Shown here: in pieces, positions 1 to 5,714 of the stretch
How the letters are laid out: every line of letters begins with the position of its first letter
Position numbering within the stretch: position 1 is the first letter of the stretch
Origin: an uncultured Phycisphaerae bacterium
GTDB lineage: Bacteria; Planctomycetota; Phycisphaerae; Sedimentisphaerales; Anaerohalosphaeraceae
Direction of reading: 5' to 3'
NCBI GenBank assembly: GCA_937920485.1
Contig: CALETL010000076.1
Coordinates: 1-5,714 of the forward strand
Length of the DNA: 5,714 nucleotides
Position numbers and translations under genes: made by a program
Notes under the pieces: generated by a model
What the model was told of the DNA's origin: nothing
The model's database searches: none
What the model saw: only the letters and a program-made list of their open reading frames with translations

Positions 1-732
1 GACTTGCTGGCCCAGCGCAGCGGCCTTGAAATTCTGACTGAAGAACCGCAGGAAGATATCGCCTCAGCGTTGGCTACAGAAGATGACCTCGCGTGTCACG
101 AGCTGATGATTGCTTACGGAGCGGCACTGGCGGCGAAAATACGAGGCCACAAAACCGACTTCCGCCGAGATTTCATGCCGTATCAGGGACGGCGAAAAGT
201 TCTTGAAGGCAGTTTGCGACTCATCGGAATATCAGTAACCGTTCTTCTGATTACCATTGCGCTGTTTTTTCAAATGAAAACATTTCGGATGAATCGTGAC
301 ACTGACAGACTTGTTGACAAACTTAATTCAGAGAGTCAGCTTGTTTTGATGGGAAGAAAAATAAGGCCTCCTAGAACCGCAAGCTCTTATTTGAAGAGTG
401 AGCTGGATGGAGCCAAACGAATGGAAGCTGGTCTCGGTCCCGGCGATGACAAATCCGTGCCGGCCAAGCTGACCTTTTTTCTTGATGCGATGAATAAGAC
501 ACCTAAAAACATCGATATCAATATTCAGCAGATAAAAATTTCTGAGCGGGCCATGAATGTCAGGGGCGATACCAAGGCCACTACTGCCCGAAAAGGGGTG
601 ACGACTTTTTTCAATCAGATCAAAAAGCATCCGAAAATTAAGATGAACGGAGAAAGCATCCGGACGTCCGGCAATCGTGACACTTTCCAATTCAATGTGG
701 AACCGAAACAAACAAAAGGAAAAAGACGATGA
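1..732 (+). CDS. GspL-like type II secretion / type IV pilus platform protein (PilM-PilN fusion type), 5' partial
   Basis: This is the C-terminal part of a bitopic inner-membrane assembly protein; 243 codons are visible and the reading frame is open through base 1, so the true start lies outside. Residues about 1-50 look like the end of an actin-like PilM/GspL cytoplasmic domain (AYGAALAAKIRG, residues 38-49). A short basic linker follows (DFRRDFMPYQGRRK, 53-66), resembling the linker of GspL and PilN just before the membrane. One transmembrane helix lies at about 73-91. A charged, probably helical stretch leads to a ferredoxin-like periplasmic domain of PilN type (about 155-235: a helix, IDINIQQIKI, MNVRGD, a second helix with TTFFNQIKK, then a final strand). 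In such machines GspL/PilM-N ties the secretion ATPase to GspM/PilO and the pseudopilus. The gene overlaps the next one by ATGA, which supports co-translation. Whether the machine is a secretion system or a pilus cannot be decided here. Family call fairly sure; exact subfamily uncertain. Confidence 0.72.
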   Translation, partial: DLLAQRSGLEILTEEPQEDIASALATEDDLACHELMIAYGAALAAKIRGHKTDFRRDFMPYQGRRKVLEGSLRLIGISVTVLLITIALFFQMKTFRMNRDTDRLVDKLNSESQLVLMGRKIRPPRTASSYLKSELDGAKRMEAGLGPGDDKSVPAKLTFFLDAMNKTPKNIDINIQQIKISERAMNVRGDTKATTARKGVTTFFNQIKKHPKIKMNGESIRTSGNRDTFQFNVEPKQTKGKRR

Positions 733-1232
733 AAATAAATTTCAAAAGCCCGAATTTTTATTATATTCTGGTGCCGGTCATGGCGGTCCTTTGGGCCATT
801 ATGGCGGGGCTCGTATTTTATCCTAAATCGGTTGATGCCTGGGAAGAAAGCCAGGCGGAATACGAAAAAGCACAGAATTTGATTGATGAACTTGTTGATA
901 AACAGCCGGAACGATTGGCTTATAAAGTTGATGAAAATGATAAATCCGAAGAGTTTGATTTTACCAAAACGATTACTCAATTTGCCCAGGCCTTTTCCAT
1001 TCCGTCTTCAAGTTACAACTTGTCTGTCAGAGGTGAAGCGAATCGGGCCGGACGTAAAACACAATCCGCAACGATTTCAATTAAAGACATTGATATTGAG
1101 AAGATGGCGCAATTCCTGTCCGCGTTGCTGCTTCGCTGGCCGGACCTGAAATGTGAAAGATTAAGCATCGACAAAATCAAAAACACTAAGAACAATTGGA
1201 ATGTTGAAATGGCACTAACCTACTATTATTGA
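729..1232 (+). CDS. GspM/PilO-like inner-membrane platform protein
   Basis: A 167-residue protein with the architecture of GspM or PilO: a short cytoplasmic N-terminus, one transmembrane helix at about 11-31 (YYILVPVMAVLWAIMAGLVF), a charged coiled-coil-like helix (about 34-75), and a small alpha/beta periplasmic domain (about 78-165) of ferredoxin-like type, with strands near SATISIKDID (113-122) and WNVEMALTYYY at the end. These proteins pair with GspL/PilN periplasmic domains to form the inner-membrane platform. Primary sequence in this family is poorly conserved, so the call rests on size, topology and position directly after a GspL-like gene. The start is supported by AAGGA at 716-720, 8 bases ahead of the ATG, and by the ATGA overlap with the upstream stop. 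It appears to be the last gene of its operon, because a 219-base gap follows and no further secretion gene is seen. An alternative label would be a generic secretion-system protein. Confidence 0.62.
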   Translation: MKINFKSPNFYYILVPVMAVLWAIMAGLVFYPKSVDAWEESQAEYEKAQNLIDELVDKQPERLAYKVDENDKSEEFDFTKTITQFAQAFSIPSSSYNLSVRGEANRAGRKTQSATISIKDIDIEKMAQFLSALLLRWPDLKCERLSIDKIKNTKNNWNVEMALTYYY

Positions 1233-1251
1233 TGGCCTCTAAAGGCATTTT
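1232..1251 (+). terminator. Weak terminator-like hairpin after the GspM-like gene
   Basis: GCCT (1235-1238) pairs with AGGC (1243-1246) across a CTAA loop. A bulged G at 1234 allows two more pairs (A1232-T1248, T1233-A1247), and the downstream arm runs into TTTT (1248-1251). The stem is short and the T run is brief, so efficient termination is doubtful. It is listed because it sits exactly at the end of the upstream operon and ahead of a new promoter. Confidence 0.25.
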
Positions 1252-1275
1252 CGACAAAAAATATCGTGTCAAATA

Positions 1276-1296
1276 GCATTTTCTGCTCTCAAATGC
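1276..1296 (+). repeat. Small inverted repeat GCATTT-N9-AAATGC
   Basis: GCATTT at 1276-1281 and AAATGC at 1291-1296 are perfect inverse copies separated by 9 bases. A further direct copy, GCATTTTC, lies at 1245-1252, exactly 31 bases before the GCATTTTC at 1276-1283. The repeat lies just upstream of the probable dxr promoter. It could be a regulator site or part of a second weak hairpin, but such short AT-rich repeats also arise by chance. Confidence 0.2.
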
Positions 1297-1313
1297 ACCT
1301 CACGTATGTTTTC

Positions 1314-1342
1314 TTGACCTTTGTTCCTTTTTCTGGGATACT
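1314..1342 (+). promoter_or_regulatory. Probable sigma70-type promoter for the dxr operon
   Basis: A -35 box TTGACC (1314-1319; 5 of 6 to consensus) is followed after 17 bases by GATACT (1337-1342; 4 of 6), and TGG directly precedes the latter, giving an extended -10. Transcription would begin near 1349, leaving a leader of about 100 bases before the dxr ATG. A second possible -10, TATAGT (1352-1357), has only a poor -35 partner. The position in the only sizeable gap of the window, ahead of a tightly spaced gene set, supports the call. Confidence 0.45.
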
Positions 1343-1402
1343 GTCCGACCGTATAGTAACTGCGAAAAAAACCAAATTTCTGCGTGGTTATATAGGGTTG
1401 CG

Positions 1403-1417
1403 GTCATAAGTTATGAC
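1403..1417. promoter_or_regulatory. Perfect 15-base palindrome in the dxr leader, possible operator
   Basis: GTCATAA, a central G, then TTATGAC form an inverted repeat with 7-base perfect arms. It lies about 50 bases downstream of the inferred transcription start and 34 bases before the dxr ATG. The short, symmetric form is typical of binding sites for dimeric helix-turn-helix regulators. As RNA it could fold into a 6-bp stem with a 3-base loop. No regulator gene is present in the window to pair it with, so its role is inferred from symmetry and position only. Confidence 0.4.
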
Positions 1418-1435
1418 TTAACTCGCGGAATTTAC

Positions 1436-1449
1436 TACCCTTAAGGGTA
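1436..1449 (+). promoter_or_regulatory. Palindrome containing the probable dxr ribosome binding site
   Basis: TACCCTTAAGGGTA is perfectly self-complementary. In RNA it can form a 5-bp TACCC/GGGTA stem with a TTAA loop. The only Shine-Dalgarno-like run before dxr, AAGGG (1443-1447), lies in the loop and 3' arm, ending 4 bases before the ATG at 1452. If the hairpin forms, it would hide the ribosome binding site, so dxr translation could depend on its opening. Symmetry and position are directly visible; the regulatory role is inference. Confidence 0.4.
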
Positions 1450-1451
1450 TT

Positions 1452-2624
1452 ATGAGTAAAAAAGTGGTTATCTTAGGTTCGACGGGTTCCATCGGGCGCA
1501 ACGCGCTTCAGGTCATTGATGCGCTCGGCCCCGAGTACGAGGTCATTGCGCTGAGTGCTCACACCAGCTTGGACCGGTTAGCCGAACAGGCCGAAAAATA
1601 CAGGCCCCGATATATCGCCGTTACGGACACCTCGTCAGCACACATTTCGAAGCAGACGTTTTCCGGTTTTTCGGGCACTGTTTTATCCGGCTCGGATTCG
1701 CTTGTTGAACTTGCTTCATTGAAGCAAGCGGATATTATTGTCTGTGCAGTGGTTGGTGCCGCAGGGCTTCCGGCGGCATTGGCCGCGGCGAAGGCCGGAA
1801 AAACAGTGGCCATTGCCAATAAAGAACCGCTGGTCATCGCCGGTGAGTTACTAACCGCCGCCGCCCGCCAAAGCGGAGCCAAATTACTGCCCATCGACAG
1901 CGAACACTCTGCTGTTTTTCAGGCCATGCAGGCCGGCAACCCGCAGGAGGTGCGAAAGGTTATCCTGACCGCTTCCGGCGGGCCCTTCAGAAATGCTACG
2001 CTTGAAGAAATGAATAACGCCACTGTTGAACAGGCGCTGAACCATCCCACATGGGACATGGGGCCCAAGATAACCATAGACTCGGCAACCATGATGAACA
2101 AGGCGCTGGAAATAATCGAGGCGGTCTGGCTGTTCGATTTGCCGGTTGATAAGATTGATGTTTTGATTCATCCGGAATCCGTGGTGCATTCCATGGTCGA
2201 GTTTATCGACGGCTCCGTGATCGCCCAACTGGGTACGCCGGACATGAAAGTGCCGATTCAATATGCACTGACCTATCCACAGCGACGAGAGGGAATTTCC
2301 GAGGGCCTCCAGCTTCATAAACTGGGCCAGTTAAATTTCCAGACGCCGGACCTGAATCATTTTCGAGCATTGGCATTGGGTTTTGAGGTTGCCAAAACAT
2401 CCGGCTCGGCACCGGTCGTTTTCAATGCTGCCAATGAAGCGGCAGTGGAAGCGTTTTTGGATGGGCAGATTCGCTTTGGTCAAATCATGGAACTGATTGA
2501 TCATTGCCTGCAGGTCCATTCGAATCAAGAACATCTGACACTTGAAGAACTTTTGGAAATCGATGCGTGGGCGCGACAGCAGGTTGCGGCACGCCTTGAT
2601 CATAACACAACGGTCATTAACTAA
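1452..2624 (+). CDS. dxr: 1-deoxy-D-xylulose 5-phosphate reductoisomerase
   Basis: Dxr (IspC) is the cytosolic enzyme that rearranges and reduces 1-deoxy-D-xylulose 5-phosphate to 2-C-methyl-D-erythritol 4-phosphate using NADPH and a divalent metal, the committed step of the MEP isoprenoid pathway and the target of fosmidomycin. The 390 residues match the family's usual length. Visible motifs are the nucleotide-binding GSTGSIG (9-15), NKE (123-125), the metal-binding PIDSEHSA with D149 and E151, LTASGGPF (172-179), HPTWDMG (198-204) and IDSATMMNKALEIIEA (209-224), which carries S211, N216, K217 and the third metal ligand E220. IHPESVVHS and the C-terminal NAANEAAVEAFL helix follow. All residues equivalent to the E. 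coli active-site set that I checked are present, so the enzyme should be active. The ATG at 1452 is right for the family, since the Rossmann strand begins at once (SKKVVILG). The stop is 24 bases before the rseP start. A probable promoter and two palindromes lie upstream. Confidence 0.97.
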   Translation: MSKKVVILGSTGSIGRNALQVIDALGPEYEVIALSAHTSLDRLAEQAEKYRPRYIAVTDTSSAHISKQTFSGFSGTVLSGSDSLVELASLKQADIIVCAVVGAAGLPAALAAAKAGKTVAIANKEPLVIAGELLTAAARQSGAKLLPIDSEHSAVFQAMQAGNPQEVRKVILTASGGPFRNATLEEMNNATVEQALNHPTWDMGPKITIDSATMMNKALEIIEAVWLFDLPVDKIDVLIHPESVVHSMVEFIDGSVIAQLGTPDMKVPIQYALTYPQRREGISEGLQLHKLGQLNFQTPDLNHFRALALGFEVAKTSGSAPVVFNAANEAAVEAFLDGQIRFGQIMELIDHCLQVHSNQEHLTLEELLEIDAWARQQVAARLDHNTTVIN

Positions 2625-2637
2625 TCATTGATAACAC

Positions 2638-2643
2638 AAGAGG
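2638..2643 (+). promoter_or_regulatory. Ribosome binding site that sets the rseP start
   Basis: AAGAGG ends 5 bases before the ATG at 2649. This favours that ATG over an in-frame TTG at 2628, which lies 10 bases upstream of this site and would add seven residues with no clear binding site of its own. Confidence 0.65.
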
Positions 2644-2648
2644 TATTT

Positions 2649-4859
2649 ATGACAGAGCAGGAAAAAACATCACACCAGGATTCAACACAAGAGCAGGTTG
2701 CGCCAAAGAGCCAAACAAAGCAACTGGTTATCTTTGCAATTATTTTGTGCTTCTTGGTGGTATGGGGAGTCCAAAACCCCAGGCCCGCGCTCCGCATCGT
2801 GGCCGTTTTATTGGGTTTTGGCGGCATCATCATGATCCATGAGTTCGGGCACTTTGTCGCCGCCAAGCTCGGCGGCATCAAGGTCGAGGCCTTTTCCATT
2901 GGCATGGGGCCAGTGGTACTAGGTATTCGAAAACTCAAAGAGGGCTGGCGTTTTCGTGTGCTTCCCAAAATTGGTGAAGAACAGCACGTTGAAGAAGGTG
3001 ACAATGAAACCGAGTACCAAATTGCGATGTTGCCGATCGGCGGCTATATTAGAATGCTGGGCCAGTCCGACACCGGTGCCGCAAGTGAAAATGATGACCC
3101 CCGCTCGTATAACAACCGCCCAGTTGGGGTTCGAATATGTGTGGTATCGGCAGGCGTGATATTCAATGCTATCGGTGCGATGGTGTTGTTCATGGCGTTA
3201 TATATGAATGGCATCGATTTGCCGGCCGGTGTTGTTGGCAGGGTTATTAAAAACTCACCTGCCTATGACGCAGGCATAAAAGCGGGAGATAAGATTGTCG
3301 AGGTCAATGGTGACTATTTCACTGTCGATGGTGAACGATGTGTCGATTTTGAGACTATTTTCCAGGCGGCGTTACTGTCCTCCGGAGAACCGGTTTCTTA
3401 CGTTGTGCGTCATCAGGATGGAACAGAAGAAGAAATCAAAGTGATTCCCGAAAAACCCGCCGGATCCGGAAAGAAGCTTCGCTTTTCAGGAATAGAAAAG
3501 CCCCATAAACCTGTGATTGATCCTGTTATTGCAAAGAACCCCGATGCTGTGGATGACTTGTGGGAGAAAACAGGCCAAGGTCTTCGTCCCGGTGATGAAG
3601 TCAAAGCGGTGGACGGACAGGCAGTTACAGATCCGTGGCATTATCGGGAACTGGTATTACAGACATTCAAGCCCGAAATTGAATTACGTATTTCACGCCA
3701 ATGGCCGATCGATCCGGATAGTGACCAGCGAACCATGGAGTCCGTGAAATTTTCAATGTTGGTTTCTCCGACGTTCGAAGATTTTCGCAATGAATATGAT
3801 CTGACACATTTCTGTTCACTGGTGCCGCGTCTGACAGTGGCTCATGACGGAAAGATACCGGAGGCGGAAAAGACAAAGCGGCAAAAGATCATCGAATGGA
3901 TCAGGCAGAAGGTGTTCCGGCAGGAGAAAAGTGTTTTACCACTCGAAACCGGAGATATTATCATCAGGGTTGCCGAGGTGGACTATCCCAACTACCAACA
4001 GCTTCGTGAGTTAACCAACGAATACGAAGACAAGGATATGCCGGTGACCGTGCTTCGCAAGGACGAACAAGGGCTTGATCAAAAAGTCGAGTTGATATTA
4101 AATCCCAGGAAACGCCCGGGCAGCAAACGGGTGACAGTGGGCTTCAGTCCCGGATTGGACATGGAGCATCCTGTTGTGGCCCAGGTGATTCCGGATTCCG
4201 GACATGCCATGCTGCTGTCTGAAATTCCTGCCGGAGCGACGATTGTTGCTGTAGATGGTGAGTCTGTCAGCAATTTTTTTGAAATCGCGACGCTACTGCA
4301 GAAAAGTGCCGGCCATAAAGTCAGTATTGAATATATGTTTGAAGGAAAGCCTGGCGGAACTGCCGTGGTGGTTCCAGAATTTGAGCCGGTTCATGCCGAG
4401 GCATCGCTGGAATTGGTACTTCCGTTTGCCGAAATGACACGGTTGTTCGAAGCATCCAATCCTGTCCAAGCGGTGAAAATGGGCGTCAAAAAAGTGTCGC
4501 AGTTTATCATGAGCAATTATGCGACGTTAGGACAGTTGTTTCGCAGGGACGGCGTTGAGGTATCGGACTTGAGCGGTCCGGTCGGCATTATCTCGATGAC
4601 TTATCAGGTAACAGATTACTCTGTGAGCCGTTATCTCTACTTCCTTGGGCTGATCAGTTCCTGTCTGGCGGTCATGAATTTGCTGCCCTTACCGGTGCTC
4701 GATGGCGGTCATATTGTCCTTTTGATCATCGAAAAGATAACCGGAAAACCTGTCCATGATAAAGTCCTGGTGCCGATTATGTACATTGGCCTGGCACTGC
4801 TTTTGGGATTAGTGTTGGTGGTTACATATCACGATTTAATCCGAATATTCTTTGGGTAA
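2649..4859 (+). CDS. rseP: RseP-type site-2 membrane zinc metalloprotease (M50B) with an enlarged PDZ region
   Basis: This intramembrane protease family cuts transmembrane substrates such as anti-sigma factors and leftover signal peptides, and so controls envelope stress responses. From the ATG at 2649 the protein has 736 residues, against about 450 for E. coli RseP. A polar N-terminus (1-24) leads to an extra hydrophobic helix (about 25-41), then a helix ending in the zinc motif HEFGH (64-68). The reentrant-loop motif TEYQIAMLPIGGYIRMLG lies at 121-138. A further helix (about 162-186) contains SAGVIFN. Between it and the C-terminal helices lie about four PDZ-like modules: near 193-268 (clearest: SPAYDAGIKAGDKIVEVNG), 285-372 (LRPGDEVKAVDG), 388-487 (ETGDIIIRVAEVDY) and 506-578 (IPAGATIVAVDG). 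The last helices carry NLLPLPVLDGG (677-687), with zinc ligand D685, and 707-729. All catalytic residues are present. It lies 24 bases after dxr, a common pairing, and 21 bases before the glycosyltransferase. The substrate is unknown. Confidence 0.93.
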   Translation: MTEQEKTSHQDSTQEQVAPKSQTKQLVIFAIILCFLVVWGVQNPRPALRIVAVLLGFGGIIMIHEFGHFVAAKLGGIKVEAFSIGMGPVVLGIRKLKEGWRFRVLPKIGEEQHVEEGDNETEYQIAMLPIGGYIRMLGQSDTGAASENDDPRSYNNRPVGVRICVVSAGVIFNAIGAMVLFMALYMNGIDLPAGVVGRVIKNSPAYDAGIKAGDKIVEVNGDYFTVDGERCVDFETIFQAALLSSGEPVSYVVRHQDGTEEEIKVIPEKPAGSGKKLRFSGIEKPHKPVIDPVIAKNPDAVDDLWEKTGQGLRPGDEVKAVDGQAVTDPWHYRELVLQTFKPEIELRISRQWPIDPDSDQRTMESVKFSMLVSPTFEDFRNEYDLTHFCSLVPRLTVAHDGKIPEAEKTKRQKIIEWIRQKVFRQEKSVLPLETGDIIIRVAEVDYPNYQQLRELTNEYEDKDMPVTVLRKDEQGLDQKVELILNPRKRPGSKRVTVGFSPGLDMEHPVVAQVIPDSGHAMLLSEIPAGATIVAVDGESVSNFFEIATLLQKSAGHKVSIEYMFEGKPGGTAVVVPEFEPVHAEASLELVLPFAEMTRLFEASNPVQAVKMGVKKVSQFIMSNYATLGQLFRRDGVEVSDLSGPVGIISMTYQVTDYSVSRYLYFLGLISSCLAVMNLLPLPVLDGGHIVLLIIEKITGKPVHDKVLVPIMYIGLALLLGLVLVVTYHDLIRIFFG

Positions 4860-4880
4860 CTGAAACATAAGATAAAGCTG

Positions 4881-5714
4881 ATGAAAATAAGTGCGGTCAT
4901 ACCGGCCTATAATGCCGAAAAACATATCGCGAGGGCCATTAAAAGCGTTTTACAACAAACGCGGCCTGCCGACGAGATCATCGTTGTTGATGATGGTTCC
5001 GCAGATAAAACCGCCGAAATTGTTCGTGGCTTTGGTAATAAGGTCATTTTGATTGAGCAGAAAAATGCCGGCGTCAGCGTCGCCCGCAACGCCGGTATCA
5101 ATGCCGCCACCGGTAACTGGTTTGCCTTTCTCGATGCCGACGATGAATGGCTGCCCGAAAAGCTCCATCGCCAATCCGAACACCTCTCGCAAAACCCCGG
5201 CTTGAAATGGACATTCACAAACTTATCGTGGGATAAAGCCGAACATGGAAAATTTGAACTGGCGCATCCAGTGGAACGATTTTCTGAATCTGAAAGAAAT
5301 ACTGCGTTTTTTGAAGATTATTTTCATGCCTATATGAACGGGTTTTATGTTTCTACGATTACGGTTATGGTTCATAAATCGGCTTTCGAAACAGTCGGGA
5401 TGTTCGAGCCGGGCATGAAACGCGCTCAGGATACCGATCTTTGGTTTCGCATTGCCTATCAATACCCGCAGATTGGCTATCTGAAAGAACCGCTGGCGAT
5501 CTATCATCTGGACACCCCGGGCAGTTCGACAAAGATCAATGATGACGTTGATTTTATGATACAACTGTTCCGTCGACACCTGGAACTGTCAAAGCAATTC
5601 GGGCGGCAAAAGGAATTGCAGGCGTGTGTTACTCATAGACTCCAAACGACAATTCGTCAATACCTAAAAGACAGTCGCCGAAAGGATACGATATCGCTTT
5701 TAAGTCAGTTTAAG
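4881..5714 (+). CDS. Family 2 (GT-A fold) glycosyltransferase, 3' partial
   Basis: The frame is open from the ATG at 4881 to the window edge (278 codons), so the C-terminus is missing. The N-terminal half is a typical GT2 nucleotide-sugar binding domain: ISAVIPAYNAEKHI (3-16), a strand ending in IIVVDDGSADKT (33-44), the KNAGVSVARNAGI segment (61-73), and the metal-binding DADD (85-88). A later AQDTDLWFRIA (182-192) matches the position of the usual ED motif, with D184 the likely catalytic base and Q where Glu is common. Residues after about 225 are charged and helical. No transmembrane segment appears in the visible part, so it is probably a cytosolic or membrane-associated enzyme that adds a sugar to an envelope glycan; donor and acceptor cannot be told. 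It starts 21 bases after the rseP stop with only a weak A-rich binding site and no terminator between, so co-transcription with dxr-rseP is likely. Confidence 0.9.
   Translation, partial: MKISAVIPAYNAEKHIARAIKSVLQQTRPADEIIVVDDGSADKTAEIVRGFGNKVILIEQKNAGVSVARNAGINAATGNWFAFLDADDEWLPEKLHRQSEHLSQNPGLKWTFTNLSWDKAEHGKFELAHPVERFSESERNTAFFEDYFHAYMNGFYVSTITVMVHKSAFETVGMFEPGMKRAQDTDLWFRIAYQYPQIGYLKEPLAIYHLDTPGSSTKINDDVDFMIQLFRRHLELSKQFGRQKELQACVTHRLQTTIRQYLKDSRRKDTISLLSQFK

Noticed and set aside
4..6. TTG at base 4 as a true start for the GspL-like gene
   Set aside because: The frame is open through base 1, and the visible protein begins in the middle of an expected actin-like domain, so the gene is cut by the window edge.
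615..980. Minus-strand open frame of 121 codons across the GspL/GspM junction
   Set aside because: The Phe/Ile/Arg-rich product is typical of the complement of AT-rich coding sequence, and the + strand genes here fit well.
1370..1389. AACCA/TGGTT inverted pair in the dxr leader
   Set aside because: Five pairs around a 10-base loop with no further support; too weak to list as a structure.
1389..1394. TATATA as a second -10 box for dxr
   Set aside because: It lacks the conserved final T and has only an A run at the -35 position; the TTGACC / TGGGATACT pair is better.
1884..2318. Minus-strand open frame of 144 codons inside dxr
   Set aside because: It lies wholly opposite a certain gene, has no recognisable domain, and no minus-strand gene is seen elsewhere in the window.
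2628..2648. TTG at 2628 as the start of the RseP homologue
   Set aside because: A good AAGAGG site lies just before the ATG at 2649, and the seven extra residues add no recognisable element.
2621..3004. Minus-strand open frame of 127 codons across the rseP start
   Set aside because: It is opposite the conserved HExxH region; its Ser/Pro/Thr/Lys-rich product looks like antisense translation.
5223..5579. Minus-strand open frame opposite the glycosyltransferase
   Set aside because: The + strand frame carries clear GT2 motifs throughout; the reverse frame has none.

Overview
The window holds five protein genes, all on the + strand. In order they are: the tail of a GspL-like (fused PilM/PilN-type) secretion or pilus platform protein, cut by the left edge; a small GspM/PilO-like partner; 1-deoxy-D-xylulose 5-phosphate reductoisomerase (dxr); an unusually long RseP-type site-2 membrane protease; and a family 2 glycosyltransferase, cut by the right edge. 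No RNA genes, insertion sequences, CRISPR arrays or phage genes were seen.

Layout. Bases 1-1232 are the end of a type II secretion / type IV pilus assembly operon, with the two genes overlapping in ATGA. Bases 1233-1451 are the only real intergenic region. It holds a weak terminator-like hairpin, a good sigma70-type promoter (TTGACC, 17-bp spacer, extended -10 TGGGATACT) and two perfect palindromes in the leader of dxr, one of which contains the probable dxr ribosome binding site. Bases 1452-5714 look like one transcription unit, dxr - rseP - glycosyltransferase, with gaps of only 24 and 21 bases and no visible terminator.

How the genes relate. GspL and GspM-like proteins form the inner-membrane platform that links the cytoplasmic ATPase of a type II secretion or pilus machine to the pseudopilus. 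Dxr commits carbon to the MEP isoprenoid pathway, which supplies undecaprenyl phosphate and quinones. RseP-type proteases cut transmembrane anti-sigma factors and remnant signal peptides in envelope stress control. The glycosyltransferase probably builds an envelope glycan. The dxr-rseP pair is a widely conserved neighbourhood linked to envelope biogenesis, but the usual uppS/cdsA upstream and bamA downstream are absent here.

Organism. A diderm bacterium of moderate GC is likely. The long RseP with several PDZ modules and SAGVIFN where proteobacterial enzymes have an AGPxxN-type motif, together with a GspL-like PilM/PilN fusion, suggests a planctomycete, perhaps in the Phycisphaerae. This is inference from remembered family features and not a database match. 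I found no convincing new biological system. The points most worth checking are the enlarged PDZ region of the protease and the two palindromes before dxr.
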